Below are positions 22,097-33,660 of a stretch of 64,000 nucleotides of DNA, in pieces. The stretch comes from Artocarpus heterophyllus. Taxonomy: Eukaryota > Streptophyta > Magnoliopsida > Rosales > Moraceae. The stretch spans positions 15,294,160 to 15,358,159 of the forward strand of contig CM046345.1 of NCBI GenBank assembly GCA_025403435.1, written 5' to 3'. Under the pieces are notes generated by a model, which did no database searches, was not told where the DNA came from, and worked only from the letters and a program-made list of their open reading frames with translations. A program made the translations under genes and the position numbers. How positions within the stretch are numbered: the first letter of the stretch is position 1; every line of letters starts with the position of its first letter.

Positions 22097-25000
22097 CACC
22101 CCAACTGATTTCCGGCCATTTCCCCCCATTTAACCCGAAAGCAAAGAGACAGGCCCCCCTGTCCGAGAGCCAAAGGTCGGCCTCCACTTGAGAGCAGCAT
22201 CGATCTTCAGCTTAAAGGAGGAAAGGGGGCGACGCTGGTATATTTTTAGATGAAACCCTAGCAGAGGAGATGCTTTTGCCCACTTTGGTGGCTTTTACCA
22301 CTTTTGAGACTAGCAAAAAAACAAAAAAAAAAAGCTTCAAAATAGTAAGTTAGTAACGTTAAGGATTTGTGCAAGAAAGGGGAAAAAAGAGCACGAATTT
22401 AGCTTTTTATTTAGCACTTTGGTTGGAATTCATTAGTTCTAACTAACTAAAGTGCAAAGCTTTTAATAACTACAGTAAAATACAAAAAAATTTCAAACCT
22501 AAAACTTTAGTCCCAATAAAAGTGTCAAACAGCCTTTTAGGCCGAACCAAATCCATTTATGTACTTTTTTTTAGCAGTACTTGTATACTCATTTGATCGG
22601 TTCAATGTCTGTACATGGAATGATATAATAATCTACGATGGGGAACAAATTTATTCGAGTGATATAAAGAACTTTTTTTTAATAGCCGGCAAATGACCAC
22701 TAACGCCATAGACAAGCTTTTATTATTATTATTATTATTGTTATTATTATTTCATTGCTGTCCTTTTAATCCCTACATGTTTTTTCTGTGTTTCCATGTG
22801 AATGTCCCGCTCCTTTCTTGTCTTGACTAGTTAAAATACCACGTGCTATGCACATGAGAAATGACCATATACGTTGTATCCACGTGTCACTGTTTTGTTT
22901 ATCATATTATTACTTTTTTTTAATTTTTTTAGTAGTAAAAAGTTTAGTTAGTTATTATCTAATTGCAATACTTAAATAGGGACATGCATGAAACAATAAA
23001 TTTCAATGAGAGTATATGGGGAGAAAATTATTTAAAAGGAACACATTAAAAGGATTACATTGTAAAGATCTCTTGACAAAATCAAAATAATAAAAAAAAA
23101 CTAAGCACATATACATATGAAAGAAATTATGTTAATAATAAGGTGTTCGAAAAGTGTGGTTAAAATTAAAACTCTTGAATTGAAAACTATAACATGTAAA
23201 ATTTTTACACTATAATACTAAAAGTTTTGATTAGGACTGATTTTATCATATACCTTGAGAGTAAAGTAAGGAAAAAGAAGCATTTTAAAATTACCTTAAC
23301 AACAACAAATCGGGCAGTGAATTTATTAGAAGATAAAGTTGAAAGGACGGCATAAAAATAACTTTTAAAAGAAGATACATTTCAGTAAAAGAAAATTGTT
23401 CTAGCAGGTCTATTAGAAAAACCCAATAACATCTTTTGAGAGGATAAAGAGGGGAGAAAAATTTATAAAGAGGCATATAGAAAATTAAAGTGTACAAACA
23501 AGAATACATTTTTAAAAAGTTATTATAACATGAGAAATGACATAACAATGAAGAAGTAAAATATGAAAAATAAAAGTTAGGAACAATAAAAACACACACA
23601 AAAAAACAAAGGAGACAAAATCTTTTATTCCGTCCCACCCAAGGACAAAACATTTTTTACCATGTGGAAGATATAACTTAAATGGGCAATTACCATTGAC
23701 ACGTGCCATGCACATAGGTATCTATTATGTCTAATTTATTAGATATGAATATAAAAAAATTAAGGCATAATACATTTGAGAGGAAAAAAAAAACAGAAGC
23801 TTTAGTAGAGAACATTTGACAGTAAATTATTTAGAAGGTACATGTAAAAAATGGATTTTAGAGTGACTTCAGAAAAAGAAAAATAAAGATGCTTGAGTAT
23901 TGATATGTTTGAGAAAAAAATATTTTGGCATGTAATTACAAAAGAAATATTATAAAAAGACAGCATTGAAAGGTAACAATAAGAAGATTGTAGTATTCTT
24001 TTTTTGAGAGGAAGATTATAATATTCTAAAGACAAATTAGAATTAAAAAGTGTTTTGCTGATACACATTAAGAAATAATAGATATAAGATTTGAAACGAG
24101 AACATTTTTAAGGAAAAGAAAGAGGCTAAAGGAGTTTAAGAGAAAGAGGACAGCAAAAGAAACAATAAAGGAGAGCAAAACAATAAAGAACAGCAAAAGA
24201 AAGAGGCTAAAAAAAAGTTCCAAAAACAAAAAAAAAAAACAAAAACCAAAAACAAAAAACAAAAAAAAACAAAAACGAAAAAACAAAAAAAGAGACGAAA
24301 CTTGCGGACTACACTTGGGGAGGAGGTGAAACGGCTCCTAGCATTTTATGTATACAGTAAAGAGAGCTTGGATTTACACTATACTTTCTGCATAGTAAAT
24401 CATTTGATAGAGTAGTCTGGAAGGATTTGTTAGAACCAACTAGCTATAACTAATTTTGATACTAGAGCTTTACACTATATCAATTAAAAGTTGTAAGTTA
24501 TAACTCACGTTATCAAATACCACATAAATAGTGTTAGTGCAATTGGACTTTGAATTTAGTTGGGATGTACTTTTTTTAAGAAATAATTAACATAAAAAAT
24601 GAAAAGAATAATTTAAAATTTTTCCTTAAAAAATTATAATTGTCTCATTTTGTCTCAAAAATTAATAGTTACATAAAGCTCTCTTTAAGCTAATAATATA
24701 TCAAAACTTTAATACTTTCATCATTGTGGTGTTAATTTTTTTAGTGGTTTTAATGACGTATGGGTCATGTGATTGCTTTGTAAGGACAACATTGTAAATT
24801 TGAATAAAATAGACTCTAAAATTTTTAAAACTGTAAAAATAATAAATTCCTTCTCTCTCCAACTTAGATGTTACCTCCCTTCGCTTCGCAACCCCTTCAG
24901 TGTCATCATCCTCTAATATTGTTTTTTAGGTTTTGTCAACTAATTACGTGACTCATACATGATTCAAATTGTTAAATAAAATTGACATCTTATTGACGGA

Positions 25001-26141
25001 AGTATCAATGTTGAGACTTGTGATAAGCCAAGGGAGGGGATTTTTGTGCTATCTTCGATTATAAGGGAGCAAATTGAAATAACGACAATTAATCAGTGGC
25101 CAAATTCAGAATTAACTCTAATAAAAAAATAATATGATGGAATTTTCAAAAAGAACCAACACACATATTAGCAAAGATCATAAAACATATCATACTGGAT
25201 AATGAGGAGTTTTTGTACTTTGAAAATATTGCATAATATCTCCACCATAGAGGAGGCTGACATGAGAGAACAAATTCTGATGGGGGACAAAATGGAAAAT
25301 CCAAACATTTTAATCACTAATATTTTAAATAACAAAACTTAATGGGGGTGGTAGCACCCACTCAGCCTAACAGTAATTCCGCCATTGTTGTAATTATTCA
25401 CTACAATTTTATTTGTGCCCACAAACTTTAATCTTATTACCACTTTGTCTTCCGATTTTTTAAAGCTCTCATTTCACCGTGTTAAATTAGTCTCACGTAG
25501 TGCTTTTGTTAGAGTTCATGTTATACGCAACAAATGGTACAATAAAGATAAGTTTCAATGAGAAATTTTGCGATTTTATTTCTTTGAAATAGAAGAATTC
25601 CAACAACCTTGGAACTCAACTCCAACCCGCATTATAAATCTATTTTATTTTAGATTAAAAGTCAATTTTTTTCCTTTTTAGGTGCTGGTTTGTAGCTAAT
25701 AATTAGGTTATTGTAAAATCTATGTTTAGCCCTATTTGTATTGGTCGTTACTTCGTATATTATGTTTGCTTTTAACAGAAATTCTATAGAAAGATTAAGT
25801 GAAGTAATTTGAGTTTAGAGTATTGAGGTTTTTTTTTTAAAAAAAAATTCTGGCATGTAGTGCAAATCAGGATAAAGTTTGCTGGCGTTAATGAGAATAA
25901 ACCTCGTAGTCATTTCATATTTATAGGTGAAACACAAAAATCTTAAAAAAAAATGAAGAAAGAGGAACATAACCTATTTCCGGAGGCAATAACAACTAAT
26001 GACAAATATTTAGAAGAAAGTTAGTAAATGGTAGTTTTTAGATAAATTCAAATTTACTGCATTGCTAAAGTGCAAAAACTAAAGGGAAATGATGAAGAAA
26101 AGAGAACAAAATCAAAGAAGTGTAAACACTAAAATCATTAT
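22097..26141. other. Intergenic, AT-rich, no gene seen
   Basis: 22102-22320 continues the repeat interrupted by the solo LTR. There is an (ATT)n microsatellite at about 22718-22750. A strand-asymmetric purine/A-rich block with no pyrimidine runs occupies about 24070-24300 (AAAAAC and AAAGAGA units). No coding frame could be supported; long open frames in 23.3-24.3 kb are by-products of low complexity. Confidence 0.55.
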
Positions 26142-26347
26142 GCTTTGATACCATAACAAGTTCTAGAAAGAGGAATTGCAATTCTAGAGAGAGAAAGAGT
26201 TCTTCTCATTATCTCAATGAAAATACATGAGTGTTCTATTCTATATCGTAGAAGTAGAACAATAGCTAGCATAAATACAGCTCAGCACTCACAACTACTT
26301 ATAACAAACTAACTAATTGGTAATAGATTTTTAACTAACTATTAACA
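26142..26347 (-). mobile_element. Short copia-type LTR relic with primer site
   Basis: Read on the minus strand, an LTR-like segment starts TGTTAATAGTTAG (26347 downward) and includes GTATTTATGC. It runs to CTAGAACTTGTTA and is followed by TGGTATCAAAGC (26142-26153), a one-base variant of the tRNA-Met primer site. The length of about 190 bp fits small copia LTRs. No coding region follows on the left, and the partner LTR is not seen. Confidence 0.5.
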
Positions 26348-27475
26348 GCTTATTAGTTGTAAATATACTACCTGCGCAAGCATACAAGCTATTTAACCTA
26401 CAAAGAAAATTAAAAATATTCTATTTATCGTAATTTTTTATTTAAATTTATAGTTAAAAAAGCAAGAGAACGAGGAAAATAACACTTCTAGGATTACCAT
26501 TAAAAATTAATAGCACTAATGTTTTGACAAAAAAATAAATAGCATAATCATAATAAATCAATTTACCACACTATAAAAATACCCAAAACTGTCTTATCTA
26601 TTCAAAAATTGCATTCTTTCATCCACTATCTATCCTCTTTCTCCCCTCTCTTTCTTCCTCTTCTCTCTCTTGAAATCTGGTGGGCCTTTCCTCTCTCTAG
26701 ATCTGATAGGCTTCAACGAGAGCCTTCAAGGGGGGGCGATGGGGTTTGCAATCTCCAACGGTTGGTGGCTTGAGAAATATGGCCCACTTCGCGATCCACC
26801 GTCCACGTCGACAACTCGTAGTGGAGGAGATGTTTTGTCGTTGCGTTGTCCTAGAGTAGCATTGCAAAATGTGTTGTGGAGCTCGGACTGTAACGATCCT
26901 AGTCTGATCCTTAGGAGCAAACAGATCAAAGTTTATGGTTTTTATTCACTCGGCGGCTCACTGGAGAAGCTCCTCTGATCCAAGATTCCGGAACTTGGAT
27001 GGAAGAAGAAGGAGAAGAAGACGAAGAAGAAGAAGTTACAGAGAGAGAATAAAAAAGAATAAGAATGGGAAAAACAATTATGGTAAATTTGAAAATTCAT
27101 ATTCCAAAAACTTTAATTTTAAAAACGCTATTGTTTAACATGTTAAGAAAATATGCTATTTACTTTGGTACATTTCCTAACTACCAGGGGAGTAAATTAG
27201 ATTTTATATTATTTTTTTTCTATTATTGTAGTGTTTTATTATTTTTCTTCTTCTTTGATTAATACAGTTTCTTCTAATTAAAAAGGCCAAAATACTTTTA
27301 GATAATATATGTTTGTCTAACTTTAACCTTATGATTAATAATGTCTTTATAGTTTTTAAAAGTAGTATGTTTGAAACTTTCTTAGTGAAATAATAAAGTT
27401 GAAAAACAAGAGCAATTCATATAAATGCTATTTTTTAGATTTGATTTTTTTTATGCTACAAAACGTAAAAAGTCA
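26348..27475. other. No supportable gene; CT-rich leader-like patch
   Basis: 26625-26700 is a CT-rich stretch resembling a plant 5' leader. It is followed by a 102-codon frame (26670-26978) without recognisable sequence, then an AGAAGA purine run (27000-27035). It could be a transposon carrying captured gene sequence, but I see no terminal repeats. Confidence 0.4.
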
Positions 27476-27688
27476 TGTCCTATTGAGATATATTGTGTGT
27501 CCAATCAAGACATATTGTGTTGTCTCATTAGGATATTTTATGTCCTTTTAGGACACTTTACATGTTTCTTTAGAACATTTTTTGTATCCCATCGAAACAC
27601 GTTGCATGTCCCACCAATATTGTGTCCTTTCAAAACATGCTGTATGTCCCATTGGGTATTTTTTTGTGTCCCATCGGGATTTTTTTCT
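27476..27688. repeat. 22-bp-period array of dyad-symmetric TGTCC...GGACA units
   Basis: Ten units begin at 27476, 27498, 27521, 27541, 27563, 27585, 27607, 27623, 27645 and 27667, i.e. spacings of 22, 23, 20, 22, 22, 22, 16, 22 and 22 bp. The core is TGTCC(N5)GGACA, complete in the fourth unit (TGTCCTTTTAGGACA), nearly complete in the second (TGTCCAATCAAGACA) and decayed in the rest. The spacers are TATTGTG-like. Open frames across it change frame each unit because 22 is not a multiple of 3, so it is not a protein repeat. Confidence 0.88.
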
Positions 27689-28161
27689 CCTATCTCTCTC
27701 TCTTTTCCACCTTGTTGCTGTCGACTTGTATTCGACACTAGCAGCCAAAAAAACAAAAAGAAAAAAAAAAAAAAAGAGAAAACAAGATAGCACCAACAAC
27801 AACAACAAAAAAGAGATTTGGCCACACAAATCTAGATGACAACGATAACGGGAGAGCAACATAATCACTCACCACCTCCATCACGTAGAGAAGAACAAAC
27901 CTCAATGAAGACCACAGAAGTCGATCTTTATTGGCGATCACTCATCGATTTGTTTCACGATTTTTCTTGTTCTCTACTCGATTTGTTTGGTGACGTCGAC
28001 GGCCTGGTATTGCTAGCATTGGGGCTTGGTGATTTGGAAATAGACGATATTGCCCTTGGCGATCGGAGATCTTCGAGTTCATCTTCCCTGTCGGTGATTA
28101 CGAGCGAGTTCATCTTCTTGAATCGCAAGCTTCTATCTCTTGGTTCGTCTTCTCTAATGAT

Positions 28162-28342
28162 GACAAAGAAAAGCAAAAATAGAAAACAAGCAGAGAGAGG
28201 AAGAGGGAGAGAGGAGAGAGAAGAGAGAAAGAGAAAGCAGAGGAGAAAGAGAGGAGAGAAAACGAGGAAGAGAGAGTGAGAGGAGAAAGAGAGAATCAGA
28301 GAGAGAATGTGGAGGAGAGAGAGAGGGGGTAAACTAAATGTG
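28162..28342. repeat. Long polypurine (GA-rich) tract
   Basis: About 180 bp is almost entirely A and G on the plus strand (GAGAGA, GGAAGAG and AGAAAG mixtures), with very few pyrimidines. A 147-codon frame enters it and becomes an R/E/K repeat, a low-complexity artefact. Confidence 0.85.
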
Positions 28343-29306
28343 AGAAAGAGGGGGAAATAAATAAGAGAGTTTAAAAATTTAGGTCATATAAAAAATTTAT
28401 GGCATATATTTTTTTAAGTTTTAAAATTTGTGGCATAAAAATTAGATTGGTTAAAAAGATGATATATTGTGTAATTTTTTCTAAAAACAATGCCATAAAA
28501 GTGGTATTTAACAAATTGACCCATGAAGGGATAAACTAGTCATACAACCCATTTATTCAAGGGAGAATGAAGAAAATAATAGATGTTTGAATTTTTTAAA
28601 GTAAATAACAAGTTTTGAAAATATTTATAGTAAATATATTTATGGTGCAAGTAATTAATTTATTACAAAAATAAAAATTATTACGCTATAAACAAAGGTG
28701 TGAATAAATTATGTACATCTTAAATATATTTTTTGTACAAATAAAAATTAATTACACTATAAATAAAAAAATAAATAAATTATTTACATTATAAAGTTAT
28801 TATTTGTTACTAATATTTTCAAAACCTCGCCGTTAGTTTTGAAAAAGTGTGATTACTATAATTTTTCTTTATTTTTCAGCTAACCCGCCCAATAGGAATG
28901 CCTGGCTTAAATGATGGGCCTATATTTCTTTAAATGGCCCACACAACAAGTCCATTTAATACTTTAATTTTGTAATATGGAACACGAATATCACCACAAT
29001 AATACACCATTTATTATGTTAGTCTATTATTTTAGAAATATTTCAGAAATGTTATGTTTCAATCTCACTCACATAAGTTTGCCATATAGTGCATTTTTTT
29101 TTGGGAAAAAATTCATACTGTTAATTGCCTCACTAACCATTAACCAACTTAGTCCAACTATTCAGCTCAAGATATTTCAACCACTAACCAATTCACAACA
29201 TTATCCTCGGAGAAAAAAAGTTACCATGTTGTTTTTAGAAAGGGAAACTTTCATTGTCAAAAAAGGTCACGATTAATAAGAAGCATTACAGGTCTGAATT
29301 CTAGTT
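28343..29306. other. Intergenic, AT-rich, no gene seen
   Basis: 28640-28800 contains two or three diverged direct copies of an AAATAAAAATTA(T/A)TTACACTATAAA-like segment. There is no coding signal. Confidence 0.55.
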
Positions 29307-29510
29307 AAGAGTCCTTCTAAGAGATCTTTTCGTAGGCGTTTGCCCCCGATACAATCGGGGGATCGAATTGATTATAGAAACATGAGTTTAATTAGTCGAT
29401 TTATTAGTGAACAAGGAAAGATATTATCTAGACGGGTGAATAGATTGACCTTAAAACAACAACGACAGGCGGGAATACTCACCACTATACTACAACGATG
29501 TGCATGTTAA
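29307..29510 (+). pseudogene. rps18: Plastid rps18 fragment inserted in nuclear DNA (NUPT)
   Basis: The frame reads [20 protein letters not shown], then continues [19 protein letters not shown] and [10 protein letters not shown]. This is the central part of chloroplast ribosomal protein S18, nearly unchanged. Homology covers about 29313-29466. Upstream there is an in-frame TGA at 29295-29297 and the normal start is missing; downstream, after KQQR, the sequence becomes unrelated although the frame stays open to a TAA at 29508-29510. It is truncated at both ends, so it is a plastid-derived pseudogene, not a functional transfer. High conservation suggests a fairly recent transfer. Confidence 0.85.
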
Positions 29511-29756
29511 CGTAAGCTTATTTTATTTTAGTAACTGTCTTTACTAATCATATAAAAAGCATTATTGTTAAGATACTACATCATTTTTTTACAAAGTAAA
29601 ATTGGACAACCAATTCACTCCATCCAATGCTATAAATATGCTCTTATATTATCAGCTCCTCGTACATTACTGCTTTTGATAACTCAAAAACTGGAGTTCC
29701 CTTGCAACTTCAAGTTTGGAGTCAGACGACCCTTGCATTATACTGCCTACAAACTA

Positions 29757-29806
29757 TTGTTATTGTTATTGTTATTGTTGTTGCTGTTGTTGTTATTATT
29801 ATTAAT
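29757..29806. repeat. (TTGTTA)n / (TTG)n microsatellite
   Basis: About 50 bp of TTATTG, TTGTTG and TTATTA units, 25 bp before the copia element. Confidence 0.85.
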
Positions 29807-29836
29807 TTTTTTAGGGGATATAACTATTGTTATTAC

Positions 29837-30490
29837 TATTGAGGAATTAGGCACCTCCTAATTCTAAGGATCGCAAGAACAAATAATTGCAGAAAAGAAG
29901 AAAAGAGTGACACCAAATTTTTGTATAGGTTCGTCCAAATTCGAGATTACGTCATGTTTTTGCCATTCTAGATTTTATTATAATGAAACAGATTACAGAT
30001 TATAAGAGAAATTTATCGCACACTCTCAAATAGTGTTTTTCAAATCTTTCTTCTACCTAGCACCCTCTGTGGGAATTTTTTTTTCTCTCTCAACAATAGA
30101 GCTCTCACACAAAAATATGCCTCACACAAAATAATGCCACTCACACACACAACCATAGCCACCTTATGTCTATTTATACCTCAAAGAAGAGAAAAAAACT
30201 TCTAATTTAGAAAACCCTAGTACTTTCCCCTTTTTGGGCCTTTAAAATACTGACTACTGCACAAATATCACGCAACACAGCGCCTTGGCATTGCGGCGCT
30301 CGTTTTTGAGCGCTGCAGCGCTCACCTGTCGACGTCGCGGAGCTTTTCTGCAAGCGCTGCGGCACTGGTTTGTTGCCCACGGGCGATGCGACACCCAACC
30401 TTGGCACTGTAGCGCCTGGAATCTGCCTTTCCTTTCCTTTTTCTTTATTTTGCTAGGTTGTTGACTTTATTTGGCTCTACACCTGTAACA
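29837..30490 (-). repeat. 3' LTR of the copia element (654 bp)
   Basis: Read on the minus strand it starts TGTTACAGG and ends CTCAATA, so the terminal dinucleotides are TG...TA. It contains a GC-rich block at 30282-30420 with a perfect 16-bp palindrome GAGCGCTGCAGCGCTC (30308-30323). Confidence 0.9.
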
Positions 30491-30500
30491 TCTCTCACTT
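30491..30500 (-). other. Polypurine tract of the copia element
   Basis: On the minus strand, AAGTGAGAGA directly abuts the 3' LTR, the expected plus-strand primer position. Confidence 0.6.
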
Positions 30501-30547
30501 AGAGACTAATCAATCACTATGTCTCTAACTACAGCGGCAACAATTTC

Positions 30548-32370
30548 TCACGCCTCATGGAGAAGTCCAATTGAAGTTGTGCACAACTTCAGTTTCTCGA
30601 TCGGAACCGTCTTGGTGAGCATATTTACTAGATTCTGACTCCCAAGAATCTTCTCGAGCTTTAACACCCCATCTTCCAAAGCCAACCTGATGAAGTGATA
30701 CCACAACTGTATATGCTTCGTCCTAGCATGAAAGACAGGATTTTTTACCAAGTGAATGGCGCTCTGACTGTCACTGTGTAACGCACTCCTTTCCTGCTTG
30801 TGACCTAGTTCTTCCAGAAATGATTGCAACCAAATCATCTCCTTGCTCGCTTCTGTAATTGCCACATACTCTGCTTCAGTTGTAGAGAGTGTAGTTATCT
30901 TTTGCAGCTTCGAGACCCAACTAACTGTTGTGCCATTGAAAGTGTAGACATAACCAGTAGTACTCTTTCTGCCATCAATGTCTCTAGCCATATCAGCATC
31001 TATATAGTCTTGTAGTCCCACGTCTAACTTTTTGAAACACAGTGCTAAGCCCATAGTACCTCTTAGATATCTGAGAATCCACTTCACTGCCTCTCAATGC
31101 TGCTTGCCTAGATTACTCATGTATCTACTCACAACTCTCACTGCATGTACAATGTCTAGTCTAGTATACACCATGGCATACATGAGATTGCCTATTGTTG
31201 AAGCATAAGGCACCTTGACCATGTGGTCTCGTTCCTACTCCGTGGTTGGTGATTGCTCCTTTGATAACTTGAAGTGACTAGCCAAATGAATACTCACAGG
31301 CTCCGCATTACTCATGTTGAATCTATTCAGCACTTTTTCAACATATTCTACATGCGACAGTTTAGACCATTATTGTTCCTCATTATTCTTATCCCACGGA
31401 TTTTTTTGCAGCACCCAAATTCTTCATTGCAAACTTATTAGAAAGCTCATTCTTCAACTTGTCAATCTTCTGTTTGCAACCTCCTGCTATCAGCATGTCA
31501 TCGACATATAGCAACAATATAATATAAGAGTCACCAAAATTCTTCACATAACAATAATGATCTCCCTAACACCTCAAGAAACCATTGCTACATATAAAAC
31601 TATCAAACTTTTTGTACCATTGCTTGGGAGCTTATTTGAGGCTATACAAACTCTTTTGAAGTTTGCACACCAAGTTCTCCTTACCCGGTACTTCGAAATC
31701 TTATGGCTGCTTCATGTAGATCTCCTTATCTAAATCACTATAGAGAAAAGCTGTCTTAACATCCAACTATTTTAAAAACAAGTCTTCATTTGCCACTAGC
31801 GCAAGTACCGTCCTAATCGTGGTTAGCTTCACCACCAGAGAAAAAATCTCATTAAAATCAATGCCTTCTTTCTGCTAAAGCCTTTTACTGCCAGCCTTGC
31901 CTTATACCGTTTATTGCCATCACTTTTATCTTTTTTCTAGTATACCCATTTATTATGCAATGCCTTTTTGCCTTGTGGTAACTCTGTCAATTGCCATGTC
32001 TGATTGGACATTAAGAAATCCATCTCATCCCTCATGGCTAACTCATACTTGACCGAATCTTTAGCCTACACGGCTTCATCATAACTCTCTAGTTCACCTT
32101 TGTCGATCAACAAGATGTAATGTTAAGAAGGGGAGTATCTTTGTAGCGGTTTGATAGTCTTGCTGGATCTCCTGACTGGAGTTGCAGGAGTACTCTGGTT
32201 TCCTTCTAGAGCTATATTCTCTTGATCTTCAACCTCTGGAATTTGCACCTCCACTTCAGGAAGATCCTTTAATGGAATCACCTCAGGTTTCTTAACTTCA
32301 GAACCTGAACTTCTAGAGTCACTGCTATCTCTATCCTTATACAGAACACCTTCGTTGAAGATCACATCCT
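30548..32370 (-). pseudogene. Copia reverse transcriptase and RNase H, broken
   Basis: The minus-strand sequence from about 32100 to 31100 carries the RT in several frames with stops. The catalytic segment YVDDMLIAG is intact at about 31482-31508, and SKFAM-like and NRFNMSNAEPVSIHLASHFKL-like segments (interrupted) follow. The RNase H part (30548-31087) is open for 179 codons, starts MKWILRYLRGTMGLAL and includes KSTTGYVYTF, TVSWVSKLQK and TTEAEYVAI, characteristic copia RNase H motifs. Upstream, 32123-32365 encodes the acidic, low-complexity linker between integrase and RT. Multiple frameshifts mean no enzyme can be made. Confidence 0.88.
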
Positions 32371-32401
32371 TGCTCCTGGTAATCTTTCGATTTTGGTCAT
32401 C

Positions 32402-33640
32402 TCAGAAATGATAACCAAACTCAAGTCTACCATAGCCAACCAGAAAACACTTTTTTGACTTTGCATCAAGTTTACTTTTAGCAGCAAGATCAATATGAAT
32501 ATAGAAAACACACCCAACTACTCTCAAGTAAGAGAGATCAACATTTTTACCACTCCAGACTTCTTTCGGTAGCTTGAACTTCAATGGTGTGGATAGACTT
32601 CTGTTGATTAGATGAGCTATTGTACTAATTGCCTCAGTCCAAAACGACTTTGGCAGCCCCGCATGCAACCTCACGCTTCTGGCATCCTCGTTTAGAGTCC
32701 TATTCATCCTCTCAGCTACACCATTATGCTGTGGTTTCCCTAGAATGATTTCTTCATCTGTATTCCATTCTCAGCATAGTACCACTTGAAGTCATCATCT
32801 ATGTACTCTCCTCCGTTATCAGACTGCAAGCCTTCACCTTCAAATCTATCTCATTCTCCTCCATAGCTCTATATCTCTTGAAAGCATCAAAGACATCAGA
32901 TTTATTTTTCAGAAAGTAAACCCATACCTTCCTACTTGAGTCATCAATAAATATCACATAATAATTTGAGCTACCAAGGGAAGTAACCATCGAAGGTCCC
33001 TATACGTCTGTATGAACTAGCTCTAATTTCCTGGACTTAGATTCTCTACCTATCTTTGAGAAACTAACTTTCTTCTGTTTGCTAAAGATGCAGGCTTTAC
33101 ACAAACTGTGATCAATAGTTTTCAATCCCGACAGTTTTTCTTTATAGTGAAGCACATTCCTTCCCTTCTCACTCATGTGACCCAGCCTATGATGCCATAG
33201 CTTAGTGTTGGCAGCAGAGTCAGCAACTACTATGGTATCTTTGCAGCTAGAATTAATGTAAAGAGTTCTAGCTTTGCATCCTTGAGTAACAACCATCACT
33301 CCCTTTGTGACTTTCCAACCTCCATCATTGAAGCTCATATTATGTCCTTCATTATCCAGTAACCCTACCAAAATCAAATTGCTCATCAGTTTGGGTACGT
33401 GTCTCACCTTCTGAATCTTTTACACAGACCTATTAGGCATTTTCAAACTGATATCTCTAATGCCAACAATGTCCAAAGGTTCACCATATGCAAGGTAAAC
33501 CTTATCATGATTTCCGGTAACATAATTCTCCAAGATATGACGGTGTAAAGTAGTATGGAATGATGCTCCTGTATCTATTATCCATGAATCAAGGGAATTG
33601 TCGACAAACAAGAGTAAGGCATCCTATGCCTCTTTAGTAG
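32402..33640 (-). pseudogene. Copia protease and integrase, broken
   Basis: From right to left on the minus strand there are three parts. The first is a protease with the active-site triplet in SWIIDTGASFHTT (about 33550-33590). The second is a GAG-pre-integrase/zinc-binding region with LWHHRLGHMSEKG and LCKACIFSKQKKVSF (H-H-C-C pattern; 33000-33407). The third is integrase core pieces YYVIFIDDSSRKVWVYFLKN (32799-32990) and LPKSFWTEAISTIAHLINR (32402-32707). The pieces are separated by stops and frameshifts at about 32790, 32995 and 33415. Confidence 0.88.
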
Positions 33641-33660
33641 CGGCTTTTACAGCGTCATTG

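Noticed and set aside
23291..24286. Long minus-strand frames rich in F, L and S (membrane-protein-like)
   Set aside because: They arise from purine/A-rich low complexity read on the opposite strand; no conserved features.
26670..26978. 102-codon frame preceded by a CT-rich leader-like stretch
   Set aside because: No recognisable protein, no splice-supported extension; it could be captured or decayed sequence but is not supportable as a gene.
27476..27688. CRISPR-like array, because of regular 22-bp spacing
   Set aside because: No repeat-spacer structure: the whole period is one decayed unit, and the sequence is plant nuclear DNA.
27836..28279. 147-codon plus-strand frame ending in an R/E/K tail
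   Set aside because: The tail is the polypurine tract translated; the front part has no recognisable sequence.
29382..29510. Functional nuclear rps18 with a new start
   Set aside because: Lacks both the N-terminus and the C-terminal third, and there is no transit peptide; best seen as a plastid DNA fragment.
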